A stretch of DNA of 64,000 bases, taken from RYN-230 sp963713815 (lineage in GTDB: Bacteria; Actinomycetota; Actinomycetes; Streptosporangiales; Streptosporangiaceae). The stretch's first letter is position 1; each line of letters opens with the position of its first letter. The position numbers and the translations under genes were made by a program. The notes beneath the pieces were generated by a model that was given only the letters and a program-made list of their open reading frames with translations, was not told where the DNA came from and ran no database searches. Positions 53,104 to 60,301 of this stretch are shown piece after piece. Location: contig CAVQNH010000026.1 of the NCBI GenBank assembly GCA_963713815.1, positions 226,935 through 290,934 on the forward strand. Direction: 5' to 3'.

Positions 53104-53487
53104 ATGGGTGGTCCGGTCATCACCAGCCCGGGAGTGCGCCGGCGGGGCTCCAGGCCCCTGCTGCGCACCAAGATCGGCGAGCGGCTGCGCCGGACCCGCA
53201 GGGACCAGGGCCGGACCCTGGCTGATGTGTCCCGGGCCGCACGGGTTTCGGTGCCGTACCTGTCCGAGGTCGAGCGCGGGCGCAAGGAAGCCTCCTCAGA
53301 GGTCCTGGCCGCGATCTGTGACGCGCTCCGGATCGACCTGTCCGACCTGCTGGCCGGGGTCGCGCGGGATCTCGCCGCGGAGCGTGTCCCGGGCGGCACC
53401 GTCATCCGGCTGGACCGGGCAGGCGCCGGCCGTCCCCGGCCGCCGCTGCGTGCGCCGGGCGACGCCCAGTGCCTGCTGGCCGCCTGA
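53104..53487 (+). CDS. popR: ClgR/PopR-type XRE transcriptional regulator
   Basis: A 127-residue XRE helix-turn-helix regulator. The DNA-binding core is RRDQGRTLADVSRAARVSVP, YLSEVERGRKEASSEVLAAI and CDALRIDLSDLLAGV; this is nearly the ClgR signature (LSEVERGRKEASSE). In streptomycetes the paralogue PopR activates the accessory clpP3-clpP4 genes and is itself degraded through its C-terminal Ala residues. Here the C-terminus is DAQCLLAA, matching an LAA-type degron, and two clpP genes lie directly downstream on the other strand. I start it at ATG 53104 with GGAGG. Whether it is clgR or popR is decided mainly by neighbourhood. Confidence 0.82.
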   Translation: MGGPVITSPGVRRRGSRPLLRTKIGERLRRTRRDQGRTLADVSRAARVSVPYLSEVERGRKEASSEVLAAICDALRIDLSDLLAGVARDLAAERVPGGTVIRLDRAGAGRPRPPLRAPGDAQCLLAA

Positions 53488-53556
53488 GCATCCCACCCAC
53501 CTCCCCATCCCCCTTCATGCGGCCGCTCGCGACGGCCAAGATCCACGAGACACGCC

Positions 53557-54168
53557 TTAAGCCGCCTGATCGGCCTCCCGGGTGGTGATGACCTCGTCGG
53601 CCAGGCCGTACTCGACCGCCTCGCGGGCGCTGAAGGTCTTGTTCCGGTCGGTGTCGATCCTGATCTTCTCCACCGGATGGCCGGTGTGCCGGCTGAGGAT
53701 CTCCTCGACATCACGGCGGGTCCTGGCCACCTCCTTGGCCTGGACAGCCAGGTCGGGCAGGGCGCCCTGGGCCTGGCTCGACGGCTGGTGCAGCAGCACC
53801 TTCGCGTGCCGGAGCACGGCCCGCCGGCCCGGCGCGCCCGCGGCCAGGAGCACGGCGGCCGCCGACGACGCCTGGCCCATGCAGATGGTCGCGACGTCCG
53901 GGCGGATGTACTGCATCGTGTCGTAGATCGCGGTCAGGGCGCTGTAGGAGCCGCCGGGGGAATTGATGTACAGGCTGATCTCGAGGTCCGGGCTGGCCGC
54001 CTCCAGGTGGAGGAGCTGGGCCATGATCACGTTGGCCACCCCGTCGTCGATCTCGGTGCCGAGGAAGACGATGCGCTCGGACAGCAGCCGGGAGTAGATG
54101 TCGAACGCCCGCTCGCCGGCCGGGGTCCGCTCCACCACGGTGGGGATCGTGTACTGGCTCATGGTCAC
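53557..54168 (-). CDS. clpP: ATP-dependent Clp protease proteolytic subunit (second gene of the pair)
   Basis: A 203-residue ClpP subunit. The catalytic triad residues are visible: Ser in ATICMGQASSAAAVLLAAGA, His in AKVLLHQPSSQAQGALPDLA, and Asp in KIRIDTDRNKTFSAREAVEY. Secondary markers are IVFLGTEIDDGVANVIMAQL and SLYINSPGGSYSALTAIYDT. It starts at ATG 54168, overlapping the first clpP stop by 4 bp, so the two form a coupled operon, as clpP3-clpP4 in streptomycetes. The extended loop APGRRAVLRHAKVL differs from the partner. Confidence 0.95.
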   Translation of the reverse strand: MTMSQYTIPTVVERTPAGERAFDIYSRLLSERIVFLGTEIDDGVANVIMAQLLHLEAASPDLEISLYINSPGGSYSALTAIYDTMQYIRPDVATICMGQASSAAAVLLAAGAPGRRAVLRHAKVLLHQPSSQAQGALPDLAVQAKEVARTRRDVEEILSRHTGHPVEKIRIDTDRNKTFSAREAVEYGLADEVITTREADQAA

Positions 54169-54785
54169 AGGCCCGCCTTCCGGCCCGCGGCAGCGGGCCG
54201 CACGTCATCGAGGCGCTCCACGATGTGATCGACGAGCCCGTAGTCGCGCGCTTCCTCGGCACTGAACCAGCGGTCGCGCAGGCTGTCGTGCTCGACCCGC
54301 TCCAGCGGCTGCCCGGTGTGCTCGGAGATCAGCCGGAGCATCGTGTCCCCGGTGCGCCCCAGCTGCTCGGCGTAGATCTCGATGTCGGCCGCGGTGCCGC
54401 CGAAGCCGGCCGAGCCCTGGTGCATCAGCACCTGGGCGTGCGGCAGGCTGAACCGCTTGCCCGCGGCCCCGGCGCACAGCAGGAACTGGGCCATGCTCCC
54501 GGCCAGCCCCATGGCCAGCGTGCTGACGTCGTTGGGGATCAGCCGCATCGTGTCGTAGATGGCCAGGCCCGCGCTCACGGAGCCGCCCGGCGAGTTGATG
54601 TAGAGGCTGATGTCGCCCCGCGGGTCCTCCGCGGACAGCAGCAGCAGCTGCGCGCACAGCCGGTTGGCCACCTGGTCATCGACCTCGGTGCCGAGCAGGA
54701 CGATGCGCTGGAACATCAGCCGGCTGATCAGCTGCTCGTCCAGGGCCGCGGTGGCGGGGGGTGCTTCGGAAACGGCAAGCTTCAT
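54165..54785 (-). CDS. clpP: ATP-dependent Clp protease proteolytic subunit (first gene of the pair)
   Basis: A 206-residue ClpP. The triad: Ser in STLAMGLAGSMAQFLLCAGA, His in FSLPHAQVLMHQGSAGFGGT, Asp in RVEHDSLRDRWFSAEEARDY. The substrate region SLYINSPGGSVSAGLAIYDT is intact. ATG 54785 has GGGAGAT upstream; a longer frame to 54962 lacks a ribosome site and runs through a regulatory palindrome, so I reject it. A PopR-like activator gene (53104-53487) is convergent, and its candidate operator lies 78 bp upstream of this start. Confidence 0.95.
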   Translation of the reverse strand: MKLAVSEAPPATAALDEQLISRLMFQRIVLLGTEVDDQVANRLCAQLLLLSAEDPRGDISLYINSPGGSVSAGLAIYDTMRLIPNDVSTLAMGLAGSMAQFLLCAGAAGKRFSLPHAQVLMHQGSAGFGGTAADIEIYAEQLGRTGDTMLRLISEHTGQPLERVEHDSLRDRWFSAEEARDYGLVDHIVERLDDVRPAAAGRKAGL

Positions 54786-54862
54786 GATCTCCCTGCTCTC
54801 GGTCACGCCCGCGGATTCCGGGCTCACCATCAACCATGGGCCGCCCGCCGCGGCCCGGCCAA

Positions 54863-54887
54863 GTTTCTCTGCTGCCAGCAGAGAAAC
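54863..54887. promoter_or_regulatory. candidate PopR operator upstream of clpP
   Basis: A perfect 25-bp inverted repeat: GTTTCTCTGCT, GCC, AGCAGAGAAAC. Its core TCTGCT-N3-AGCAGA closely matches the streptomycete PopR site I recall (TCTGCC-N3-GGCAGA). It is 78-102 bp before the ATG at 54785, a suitable position for an activator. Confidence 0.65.
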
Positions 54888-55075
54888 GAGAGTCACCCCG
54901 GGCAGGCGCGCCGCGTATCCGGGCAAAAGTGATAATTGGCGCCCCGATCTCGCAAAAGCCATTAGCGGGGAACGGAGTACCCCGCCTGGCGTTTAACGCT
55001 TCGCCGTTCCTGGTGACCGTTATTAGTGAGGCGGGCTTTCGTGGGCCTGCCGCGTGAGACGGCGGAGGTTCTGCA

Positions 55076-55282
55076 GTGGGACACATCGAGATCATCACCC
55101 TGAAGAGATCCATAAGACCGCCTGGCCCCGGCCGCCGGGATACCGGGAAAGTCATCCTGCTCACTAACGGGATAATTGTCATGGCGGGCAGCATCTATGC
55201 CAGCACGCACTCGGTCGCCGCTACCGCCGTGGCCGGCTGCGCGGGGCTGGCATCAGTCGTGGTTTACGTCTGGAGGAAGTGA
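55076..55282 (+). CDS. 68-residue membrane protein (uncertain)
   Basis: GTG 55076 has GGAGG eight bases upstream. After a charged head (GHIEIITLKRSIRPPGPGRR) it has a hydrophobic segment (VILLTNGIIVMAGSIYASTH) and a second (SVAATAVAGCAGLASVVVYV). It precedes the sigma factor gene by about 190 bp without other features. No family recognised. Confidence 0.4.
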   Translation: MGHIEIITLKRSIRPPGPGRRDTGKVILLTNGIIVMAGSIYASTHSVAATAVAGCAGLASVVVYVWRK

Positions 55283-55469
55283 CGGCCGCCCAGCCTCGCG
55301 ACCTATGAAATAACCCGAAACAGGCCTTCACGCTTTGCCCCCGTCTGGAGGAATTACCGATTGAGGCGACGTGATCAGGCGTGACGCGAAGGGTCGCTCA
55401 TGGAACGGATGAAAAAGGGCTGTGACCGAGGCGCGCCCGCGTTTCCGCTAACGTGCCGGGCAACTTGAG

Positions 55470-55979
55470 GTGTTCTACGCTGCCGAGTACCCGAAGCTGG
55501 TCAAACTGCTGATGCTGCTATTTGGCGCGAGTATGGAGGAAGCGGAAGACGCGGCCCAGAAGGCCATGATGGATTTTGCCCAGCGCTGCGGATCCGCCGG
55601 GGCGGGTATCCGCAATCCGGCGGGCTATGTGCGCCGGGCCGCGACGCACTTCTTCGTGAAGGAGCGCCAGCGGGACCGGGAGCGCCTGCCGCACGAGATC
55701 CGCGGCGGTTACCTGGTCGCCGACGCGCAGCCGGACCGTGAACTGACCGCCCTCGAGGACGGGCAGTACGTCGAGCGCCTGCTCGAGTTCGTCACGCCGA
55801 TCCAGCGTGACGTGCTGAGGCTGGTGATGGAGGGCCTGTCGACCCGCGAAATCGCCGGGGAGCTGCATAAGAGCGACGAGAACATCCGCCAGCATCTGAA
55901 AAATGGCCGGGACCGGATAAAGCTTCATCCGGACCTCGCCCGGCTGACGTCTCGCAAGCCCGGGAAGAGGGAAGCCTAG
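55470..55979 (+). CDS. ECF-like RNA polymerase sigma factor
   Basis: A 169-residue short sigma factor. Region 2: FYAAEYPKLVKLLMLLFGAS, EEAEDAAQKAMMDFAQRCGS and IRNPAGYVRRAATHFFVKER. Region 4: LLEFVTPIQRDVLRLVMEGL, STREIAGELHKSDENIRQHL and KNGRDRIKLHP. No zinc anti-sigma gene follows. The start is GTG 55470, with GAG immediately upstream and no standard ribosome site. It is followed by overlapping genes: a 109-residue protein (1-bp overlap) and an enolase-superfamily enzyme (4-bp overlap). That makes an unusual sigma-enzyme operon. Confidence 0.83.
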   Translation: MFYAAEYPKLVKLLMLLFGASMEEAEDAAQKAMMDFAQRCGSAGAGIRNPAGYVRRAATHFFVKERQRDRERLPHEIRGGYLVADAQPDRELTALEDGQYVERLLEFVTPIQRDVLRLVMEGLSTREIAGELHKSDENIRQHLKNGRDRIKLHPDLARLTSRKPGKREA

Positions 55980-56308
55980 TGAACGACCGTCAGCACCTGA
56001 TGCCGCAGGACGACTATATGGATCCGCGAGCGCAAGAACTGGCCGGGCACCTGAGCGTCCTGGGTGATATCGACTTCTGGGTCACTCCTGACCATGTCGC
56101 CAAGCGCTTCCACGAGCTGCTGGACGAGATCGGGAACGAAGACCCGCCCGGGGCCAGGGCTGAGGGGATGCGCGGCAGGCGGCCGGTCCCGCCGGCTGAC
56201 CGTCCCGCCTCGCCGCGCGGGAAGCTGCGGCTGGGCAGGACGCGGGTTCGTTGGCAAGATGAAGCGACGGCCCGGCGCGGGCCGGGGGCGGGCAAGGGGG
56301 CCAGATGA
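55979..56308 (+). CDS. small protein coupled to the sigma factor gene
   Basis: A 109-residue protein starting at GTG 55979 on the last base of the sigma stop. Residues 1-60 are plausibly structured (NDRQHLMPQDDYMDPRAQEL, AGHLSVLGDIDFWVTPDHVA, KRFHELLDEIGNEDPPGARA); the tail is Arg/Gly/Pro-rich. By position it may modulate the sigma factor, but it has no anti-sigma zinc motif. Its stop overlaps the next ATG as ATGA. Confidence 0.6.
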   Translation: MNDRQHLMPQDDYMDPRAQELAGHLSVLGDIDFWVTPDHVAKRFHELLDEIGNEDPPGARAEGMRGRRPVPPADRPASPRGKLRLGRTRVRWQDEATARRGPGAGKGAR

Positions 56309-57456
56309 GCGGACCAGACGCGGAGTCTGCGGGCGCGGGACCAGCCCTCGCGGGAGTCCCCGGCACCAGCCTCGTCGTGCGCGACGTGACGGTCCGGCCG
56401 GTGGTCGTCCCGTTCCGGCGGCCCCTGGCCACCAGGGTGGGGCACTTCGCACGGTGGCCGTTGCTGCTCATCGACGTGACCACGCAGCAGGGCATCACCG
56501 GCCGGTCCTACCTGGCGCCGTACCTGGCCAGCGCGGCGGCCGGGCTGCGCACCGTGCTGCACGAGCTGGCTGAGGGCCTGCGGGGCCAGCCCGCCGCGCC
56601 CGGGCAGGCCTTCACGGGCGCCCGGGGCTGGTTCGCGCTGGCCGGCTACCAGGGCCTGGCCCTGGCCGCGGTGGCTGGCCTGGACATCGCGCTGTGGGAC
56701 GCGCTGGCCCAGGCGGCCGGGCTGCCCCTGGCCCGGCTCCTGGGCGGCACCCTCGAGCCGGTCCCCGCGTACAACAGCAACGGCCTGGGCCTCATCCCGC
56801 CCGCCGCGGTCGCCGACGAGGCGCTGGAACTGCTGGCCGAGGGCGGGTTCACCGCGCTGAAGGTCCGGGTGGGACGGGACCGCGCGGCTGACGACATCGA
56901 GGCGGTCCGCCGGGTCCGGGCCGCGGTCGGCGACGAGGTCACGCTGGTCGCCGACTACAACCAGGGCCTGACCCTGGGCGACGCGCTGGAGCGCTGCCGG
57001 GCGCTCGACGCGGAGGGCCTGACCTGGATCGAGGAGCCGCTGCGCTACGACGACCTGGACGGCCACGCCCGGGTCGCCCGCGACGTCAGCACCCCGGTCA
57101 TGCTGGGCGAGAACTTCTACGGGCCGCGGGCCATGCACGAGGCCATCCGGGCGCAGGCGTGCGACCTGGTCATGCCCGACCTGATGCGGATCGGCGGGGT
57201 CACCGGCTGGCTGCAGGCCGCCGCCCTCGCCGACGTGGCCGGCCTGCCCATGTCCTCGCATCTGTATCCCGAGGTCAGCGGGCACCTGATGCGGGTTACC
57301 CCGACCCGGCACTGGCTGGAATGGCAGGACTGGGCCGACCCGGTGCTCGCTGAGCCCTTCCAGGTCCGCAACGGAACCCTGGTCGTGCGTGATGTCCCCG
57401 GCAACGGACTGGAATGGGACGAGGACGCCGTCAACCATTACCGGTTCTCAAACTGA
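56305..57456 (+). CDS. enolase-superfamily (mandelate racemase/muconate lactonizing enzyme-like) protein
   Basis: A 383-residue enolase-superfamily enzyme. The capping domain is followed by the barrel: YNSNGLGLIPPAAVADEALE, FTALKVRVGRDRAADDIEAV (acid/base Lys region), TLVADYNQGLTLGDALERCR (metal Asp, then Asn), LTWIEEPLRYDDLDGHARVA (metal Glu), STPVMLGENFYGPRAMHEAI (metal Glu) and SSHLYPEVSGHLMRVTP (His). The usual K-x-K is K-x-R here, so the second base residue is replaced. Substrate is unknown, probably an acid or amide alpha to a carboxylate. It is the third gene of the sigma operon, and sits beside the degradation cluster. Confidence 0.85.
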   Translation: MSGPDAESAGAGPALAGVPGTSLVVRDVTVRPVVVPFRRPLATRVGHFARWPLLLIDVTTQQGITGRSYLAPYLASAAAGLRTVLHELAEGLRGQPAAPGQAFTGARGWFALAGYQGLALAAVAGLDIALWDALAQAAGLPLARLLGGTLEPVPAYNSNGLGLIPPAAVADEALELLAEGGFTALKVRVGRDRAADDIEAVRRVRAAVGDEVTLVADYNQGLTLGDALERCRALDAEGLTWIEEPLRYDDLDGHARVARDVSTPVMLGENFYGPRAMHEAIRAQACDLVMPDLMRIGGVTGWLQAAALADVAGLPMSSHLYPEVSGHLMRVTPTRHWLEWQDWADPVLAEPFQVRNGTLVVRDVPGNGLEWDEDAVNHYRFSN

Positions 57457-57544
57457 CCGGCCCGGTCGGGTGGCCTGCTCCGGCGGCGAGGACGGGGCAG
57501 CGGGGCCCGGCCAGCGCTGCTGGCGCCGGGAGGCCCGCCGGCGG

Positions 57545-58459
57545 CTATTCCGGCAGCCGGGCGAACGCGCGGACCGGGATGGTGCCGAATCCCTCGATGC
57601 GCAGCGGCGCGGCGGTGAACCAGGACCCGGCCGGCGGCAGCTGCCCCAGCCCGGTCAGGTGCTCGACCACGGGGATCCCGGCCGCCAGCAGCAGCGAATG
57701 CGCGGGGCGGCGGCCATCGGCGGCGTCGTCGATGTTGACCGAGTCGATGCCGACCAGGGCCGGTTCCTGCCCAGCCAGCCAGGCCGCCCCGGCCTCCGTG
57801 AGGAAGTGCGCGCCCTCGGCGTAGGCCGGCGAGCCGAACCGGGCATCGTCGCCGGTGTGCAGCAGCACCGCCACGCCGCGGACATCGAGCGCGGCCAGCG
57901 CGCCCACATCGATGCCGCGCTGCCGTGTCCCGGTCACCCGGACCACCACGGCCGGCAGGTCAGCGGTCCGTTCCAGCGGGACCGCGGCCAGGTCGGCGCC
58001 GCCGGCGTAGCGGTGGTACGGCGAGTCGAGGTAAGTCCCGGTGTTGCCGACCAGGCTGATCCGGTCGATCGCGAACTCGGTGCCGGGGGAGTAGCGGCCG
58101 CGCGACGCTTCCCGGGTCAGGTGCGGGGTGATCTCCGGCCCGGGCAGCCCGGGATAGGTGATCATCCCGGCCCGGATCACGTGGCTGAGCTCTACCAGGG
58201 GCCCGCGCCGGGACGGCGGGACCGCGGCGCGATCCGACGGGCCGCCGCGGGTCCCCTTGTGCGGCTCGGCGATGATCTCGACGTTGGCCAGCTCGACCGA
58301 CTCCGTCATCAGCAGGCCGAGTGAGGCCACGAACAGGGCGGCGATCCCCGCCTCGCCGATACCGGGGTCCGGGACGTCCACCCGGAAACCGTGGACGGCC
58401 AGGCCGCCCCCGTTGGCGAACGACACGCTGGCGTCGAAGGACGCCCGGTACTCAGTCAT
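57545..58459 (-). CDS. cyclase-family metal-dependent hydrolase with N-terminal extension
   Basis: A 304-residue protein. Residues 1-75 form an extra small domain (FDASVSFANGGGLAVHGFRV, FVASLGLLMTESVELANVEI). The cyclase (COG1878, kynurenine formamidase-like) domain follows: PLVELSHVIRAGMITYPGLP, then the metal/catalytic motif LVGNTGTYLDSPYHRYAGG, in which the canonical first His is Asn and the second is Tyr as in a known subgroup, and later ALVGIDSVNIDDAADGRRPA with HSLLLAAGIPVVEHLTGL. These enzymes hydrolyse amides or close cyclic acids. It overlaps the downstream LLM gene by 8 bp. Confidence 0.85.
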   Translation of the reverse strand: MTEYRASFDASVSFANGGGLAVHGFRVDVPDPGIGEAGIAALFVASLGLLMTESVELANVEIIAEPHKGTRGGPSDRAAVPPSRRGPLVELSHVIRAGMITYPGLPGPEITPHLTREASRGRYSPGTEFAIDRISLVGNTGTYLDSPYHRYAGGADLAAVPLERTADLPAVVVRVTGTRQRGIDVGALAALDVRGVAVLLHTGDDARFGSPAYAEGAHFLTEAGAAWLAGQEPALVGIDSVNIDDAADGRRPAHSLLLAAGIPVVEHLTGLGQLPPAGSWFTAAPLRIEGFGTIPVRAFARLPE

Positions 58460-59312
58460 GGCCGAGTCCCAGCCGTGCGGCGAACGCGGACATCTCCCCG
58501 AGCTGCTCGCCCAGGTCCGGCGACGCAGCGGGCACGACCAGCCTGGTCACCCCCTGCCCGGCCAGGTCCTCGACGTCCGCCGCGGACAGGCCGAGCGACC
58601 CCCAGCGGGTGTACTCCAGCGCGGCGGGGTCGCGGCCCGCCGCACGGGCGGTCTCCCGCATCAGCTCCACCTGGCTGGCGCGCCCGGCCGCGGTGAGCCC
58701 CCCGCCCGGAAAGTAGCCATCACCGCGCAGGCCGGCGCGGCGGGCCGCGGCGCGGCTCGACCCGCCGACGTGCACCGGGAGGGTGGCCGCGCCGAGGGGC
58801 TTGGGGAAGCTGGTCAGGCTGGTGAACGAGAAGAACTCGCCCGCGAAGCTGACGCCGTCCGCGCCGCCTGCCCACAGCAGGTGCAGCACGTCGATGGCCT
58901 CATCCGCGCGGCGGCCCCGCGTCCTGAAATCCACGCCCACGGCCTCCGCCTCCCCGGGCAGCACGCCCAGCCCCACGGTCAGCAGCCGCATCCGGCCCCC
59001 GGACAGGACGTCGATGGTGGCCAGCTCCTTGGCCAGGATCACCGGGTGGCGAAACGGCAGCAGCAGCACGCCGGTGCCCAGCAGGATCCGCCGGGTCGCG
59101 GCCGCGACGAAGCTGAGCGTGCTGAGCGGGTCCGCGAGCGGCAGGTCGGGCGGTACCGGGTGGGCGCCCAGCATGGCCCCCGGGTAGAGCGCGATGTGCT
59201 CGGGCAGGTAGAAGGACTCGAACCCGCAGTCCTCCGCGTGCCTGGCCACCGCGATGATCCGGCTGGGGTCGACACCCAGCTGGCTCGTGTTGTAGATGAT
59301 CCCGAACTTCAC
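58452..59312 (-). CDS. LLM-class (F420- or flavin-dependent) oxidoreductase
   Basis: A 286-residue luciferase-like monooxygenase-fold protein. Motifs: KFGIIYNTSQLGVDPSRIIA, HAEDCGFESFYLPEHIALYP, FVAAATRRILLGTGVLLLPF and RHPVILAKELATIDVLSGGR with LLTVGLGVLPGEAEAVGVDF. This is the pattern of actinobacterial F420-dependent LLM enzymes (TIGR03619-like). GTG 59312 has GAGAGGATGCC upstream, and a longer frame to 59393 is not coding-like. It lies between IclR and the cyclase, transcribed with the cyclase. Confidence 0.88.
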   Translation of the reverse strand: MKFGIIYNTSQLGVDPSRIIAVARHAEDCGFESFYLPEHIALYPGAMLGAHPVPPDLPLADPLSTLSFVAAATRRILLGTGVLLLPFRHPVILAKELATIDVLSGGRMRLLTVGLGVLPGEAEAVGVDFRTRGRRADEAIDVLHLLWAGGADGVSFAGEFFSFTSLTSFPKPLGAATLPVHVGGSSRAAARRAGLRGDGYFPGGGLTAAGRASQVELMRETARAAGRDPAALEYTRWGSLGLSAADVEDLAGQGVTRLVVPAASPDLGEQLGEMSAFAARLGLGHD

Positions 59313-59439
59313 GGCATCCTCTCGCCTGGGGTGGATGGGCTGGGTCGATGGGCCGGGCCGTGCGCCGGAGGCGGCCCCGGCCGTGTGATGCAACCTAGCC
59401 TCCGTACCGGGGTACGCGGCCAGCCGGCCTGCCGCGTCG

Positions 59440-60237
59440 TCAGCGCAGATCCTGGGCTCCCGCGGCAGTGGAGATGGCGCGCGAGATCGCCCGCGCGACC
59501 GCCACGACGGCCGGCCGGACCGCGGCCGGGTCCAGGCGCTCGGACCGGGTGACGACGGACAGGGCGGCCACGACCGCGTGCCGCTGGTCGGTGACCGGGC
59601 AGGCCACCGAGGTCATCGGCTCGGGATGCCACCGCGCCGCCACGGCCACCCCGTCGCGCCGGACCGCGGCCAGCTGGGCCCGCAGGTCCCGCGCGGACAG
59701 CGGGGTGTGCTCCGGCTCCAGGGTCAGGTCACCAGCCAGGATCTCGTCCTGCACCGGCGCGGGCGCGTGGGCCAGCAGGACGAGCCCGACGCCGGTGGAG
59801 TGCAGCGGCATCCGGCCCCCCACCCGGTACAGCACCCGGCCCGCGCCGTGCGCGGACAGCCGCTCGACCAGGACCGCCTGGTACCCGTCGCGTACGGCCA
59901 GCAGCACGTGCTGGCCGGTCGCCTGGTGCAGGTCCTCCAGGTATGGCAGGGCAGTGGCCCGCAGCCCGTGCCCGCGCGGGGCCAGCGACGCGACCTCCAG
60001 CAGCCGGAGCCCGATCACGTAACGGCCGTCCCCGGCCCGCTCCAGCGCGCCCCACTCGACCAGCTTGCGGGCGAGGCGCAGGGCGGTCGGCTTGGGCAGG
60101 CCGGCCCGGGCGCTCAGCGACGTCAGGGACAGCGCGCGGTGCGCCGGGCCGAAGGACCCGAGCAGCCGGAAGGCCCGGTCCAGGACCGGCTCACCGTGCG
60201 CGGGCCGCCCCCCGCGCGGCCGGGCAGCGTCGGTCAT
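59440..60237 (-). CDS. IclR-family transcriptional regulator
   Basis: A 265-residue IclR regulator. The winged helix is LDRAFRLLGSFGPAHRALSL, TSLSARAGLPKPTALRLARK and LVEWGALERAGDGRYVIGLR. The ligand-binding domain runs ALPYLEDLHQATGQHVLLAV to PLHSTGVGLVLLAHAPAPVQ, with DGVAVAARWHPEPMTSVACP and the final helices. It is divergent from the monooxygenase gene, with an inverted repeat between them, so it probably controls the degradation cluster in response to an aromatic or related ligand. ATG 60237 has AGGAGGG. Confidence 0.93.
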   Translation of the reverse strand: MTDAARPRGGRPAHGEPVLDRAFRLLGSFGPAHRALSLTSLSARAGLPKPTALRLARKLVEWGALERAGDGRYVIGLRLLEVASLAPRGHGLRATALPYLEDLHQATGQHVLLAVRDGYQAVLVERLSAHGAGRVLYRVGGRMPLHSTGVGLVLLAHAPAPVQDEILAGDLTLEPEHTPLSARDLRAQLAAVRRDGVAVAARWHPEPMTSVACPVTDQRHAVVAALSVVTRSERLDPAAVRPAVVAVARAISRAISTAAGAQDLR

Positions 60238-60251
60238 GGCCCTCCTCGCTT

Positions 60252-60268
60252 GTTCCAACCAATGGAAC
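60252..60268. promoter_or_regulatory. candidate IclR operator
   Basis: GTTCCA ACCAA TGGAAC: perfect 6-bp arms and a 5-bp spacer, between the iclR start (60237) and the monooxygenase start (60302). IclR-family sites typically have palindromes of this length. Confidence 0.6.
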
Positions 60269-60301
60269 CACGGATGTACAGCCAGGTGATGGTGACCGAC
60301 C

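Noticed and set aside
54786..54962. Longer clpP with an extra 59 N-terminal residues
   Set aside because: No ribosome site upstream, and the extra segment contains the perfect operator palindrome. ATG 54785 has a good ribosome site and gives the normal length.
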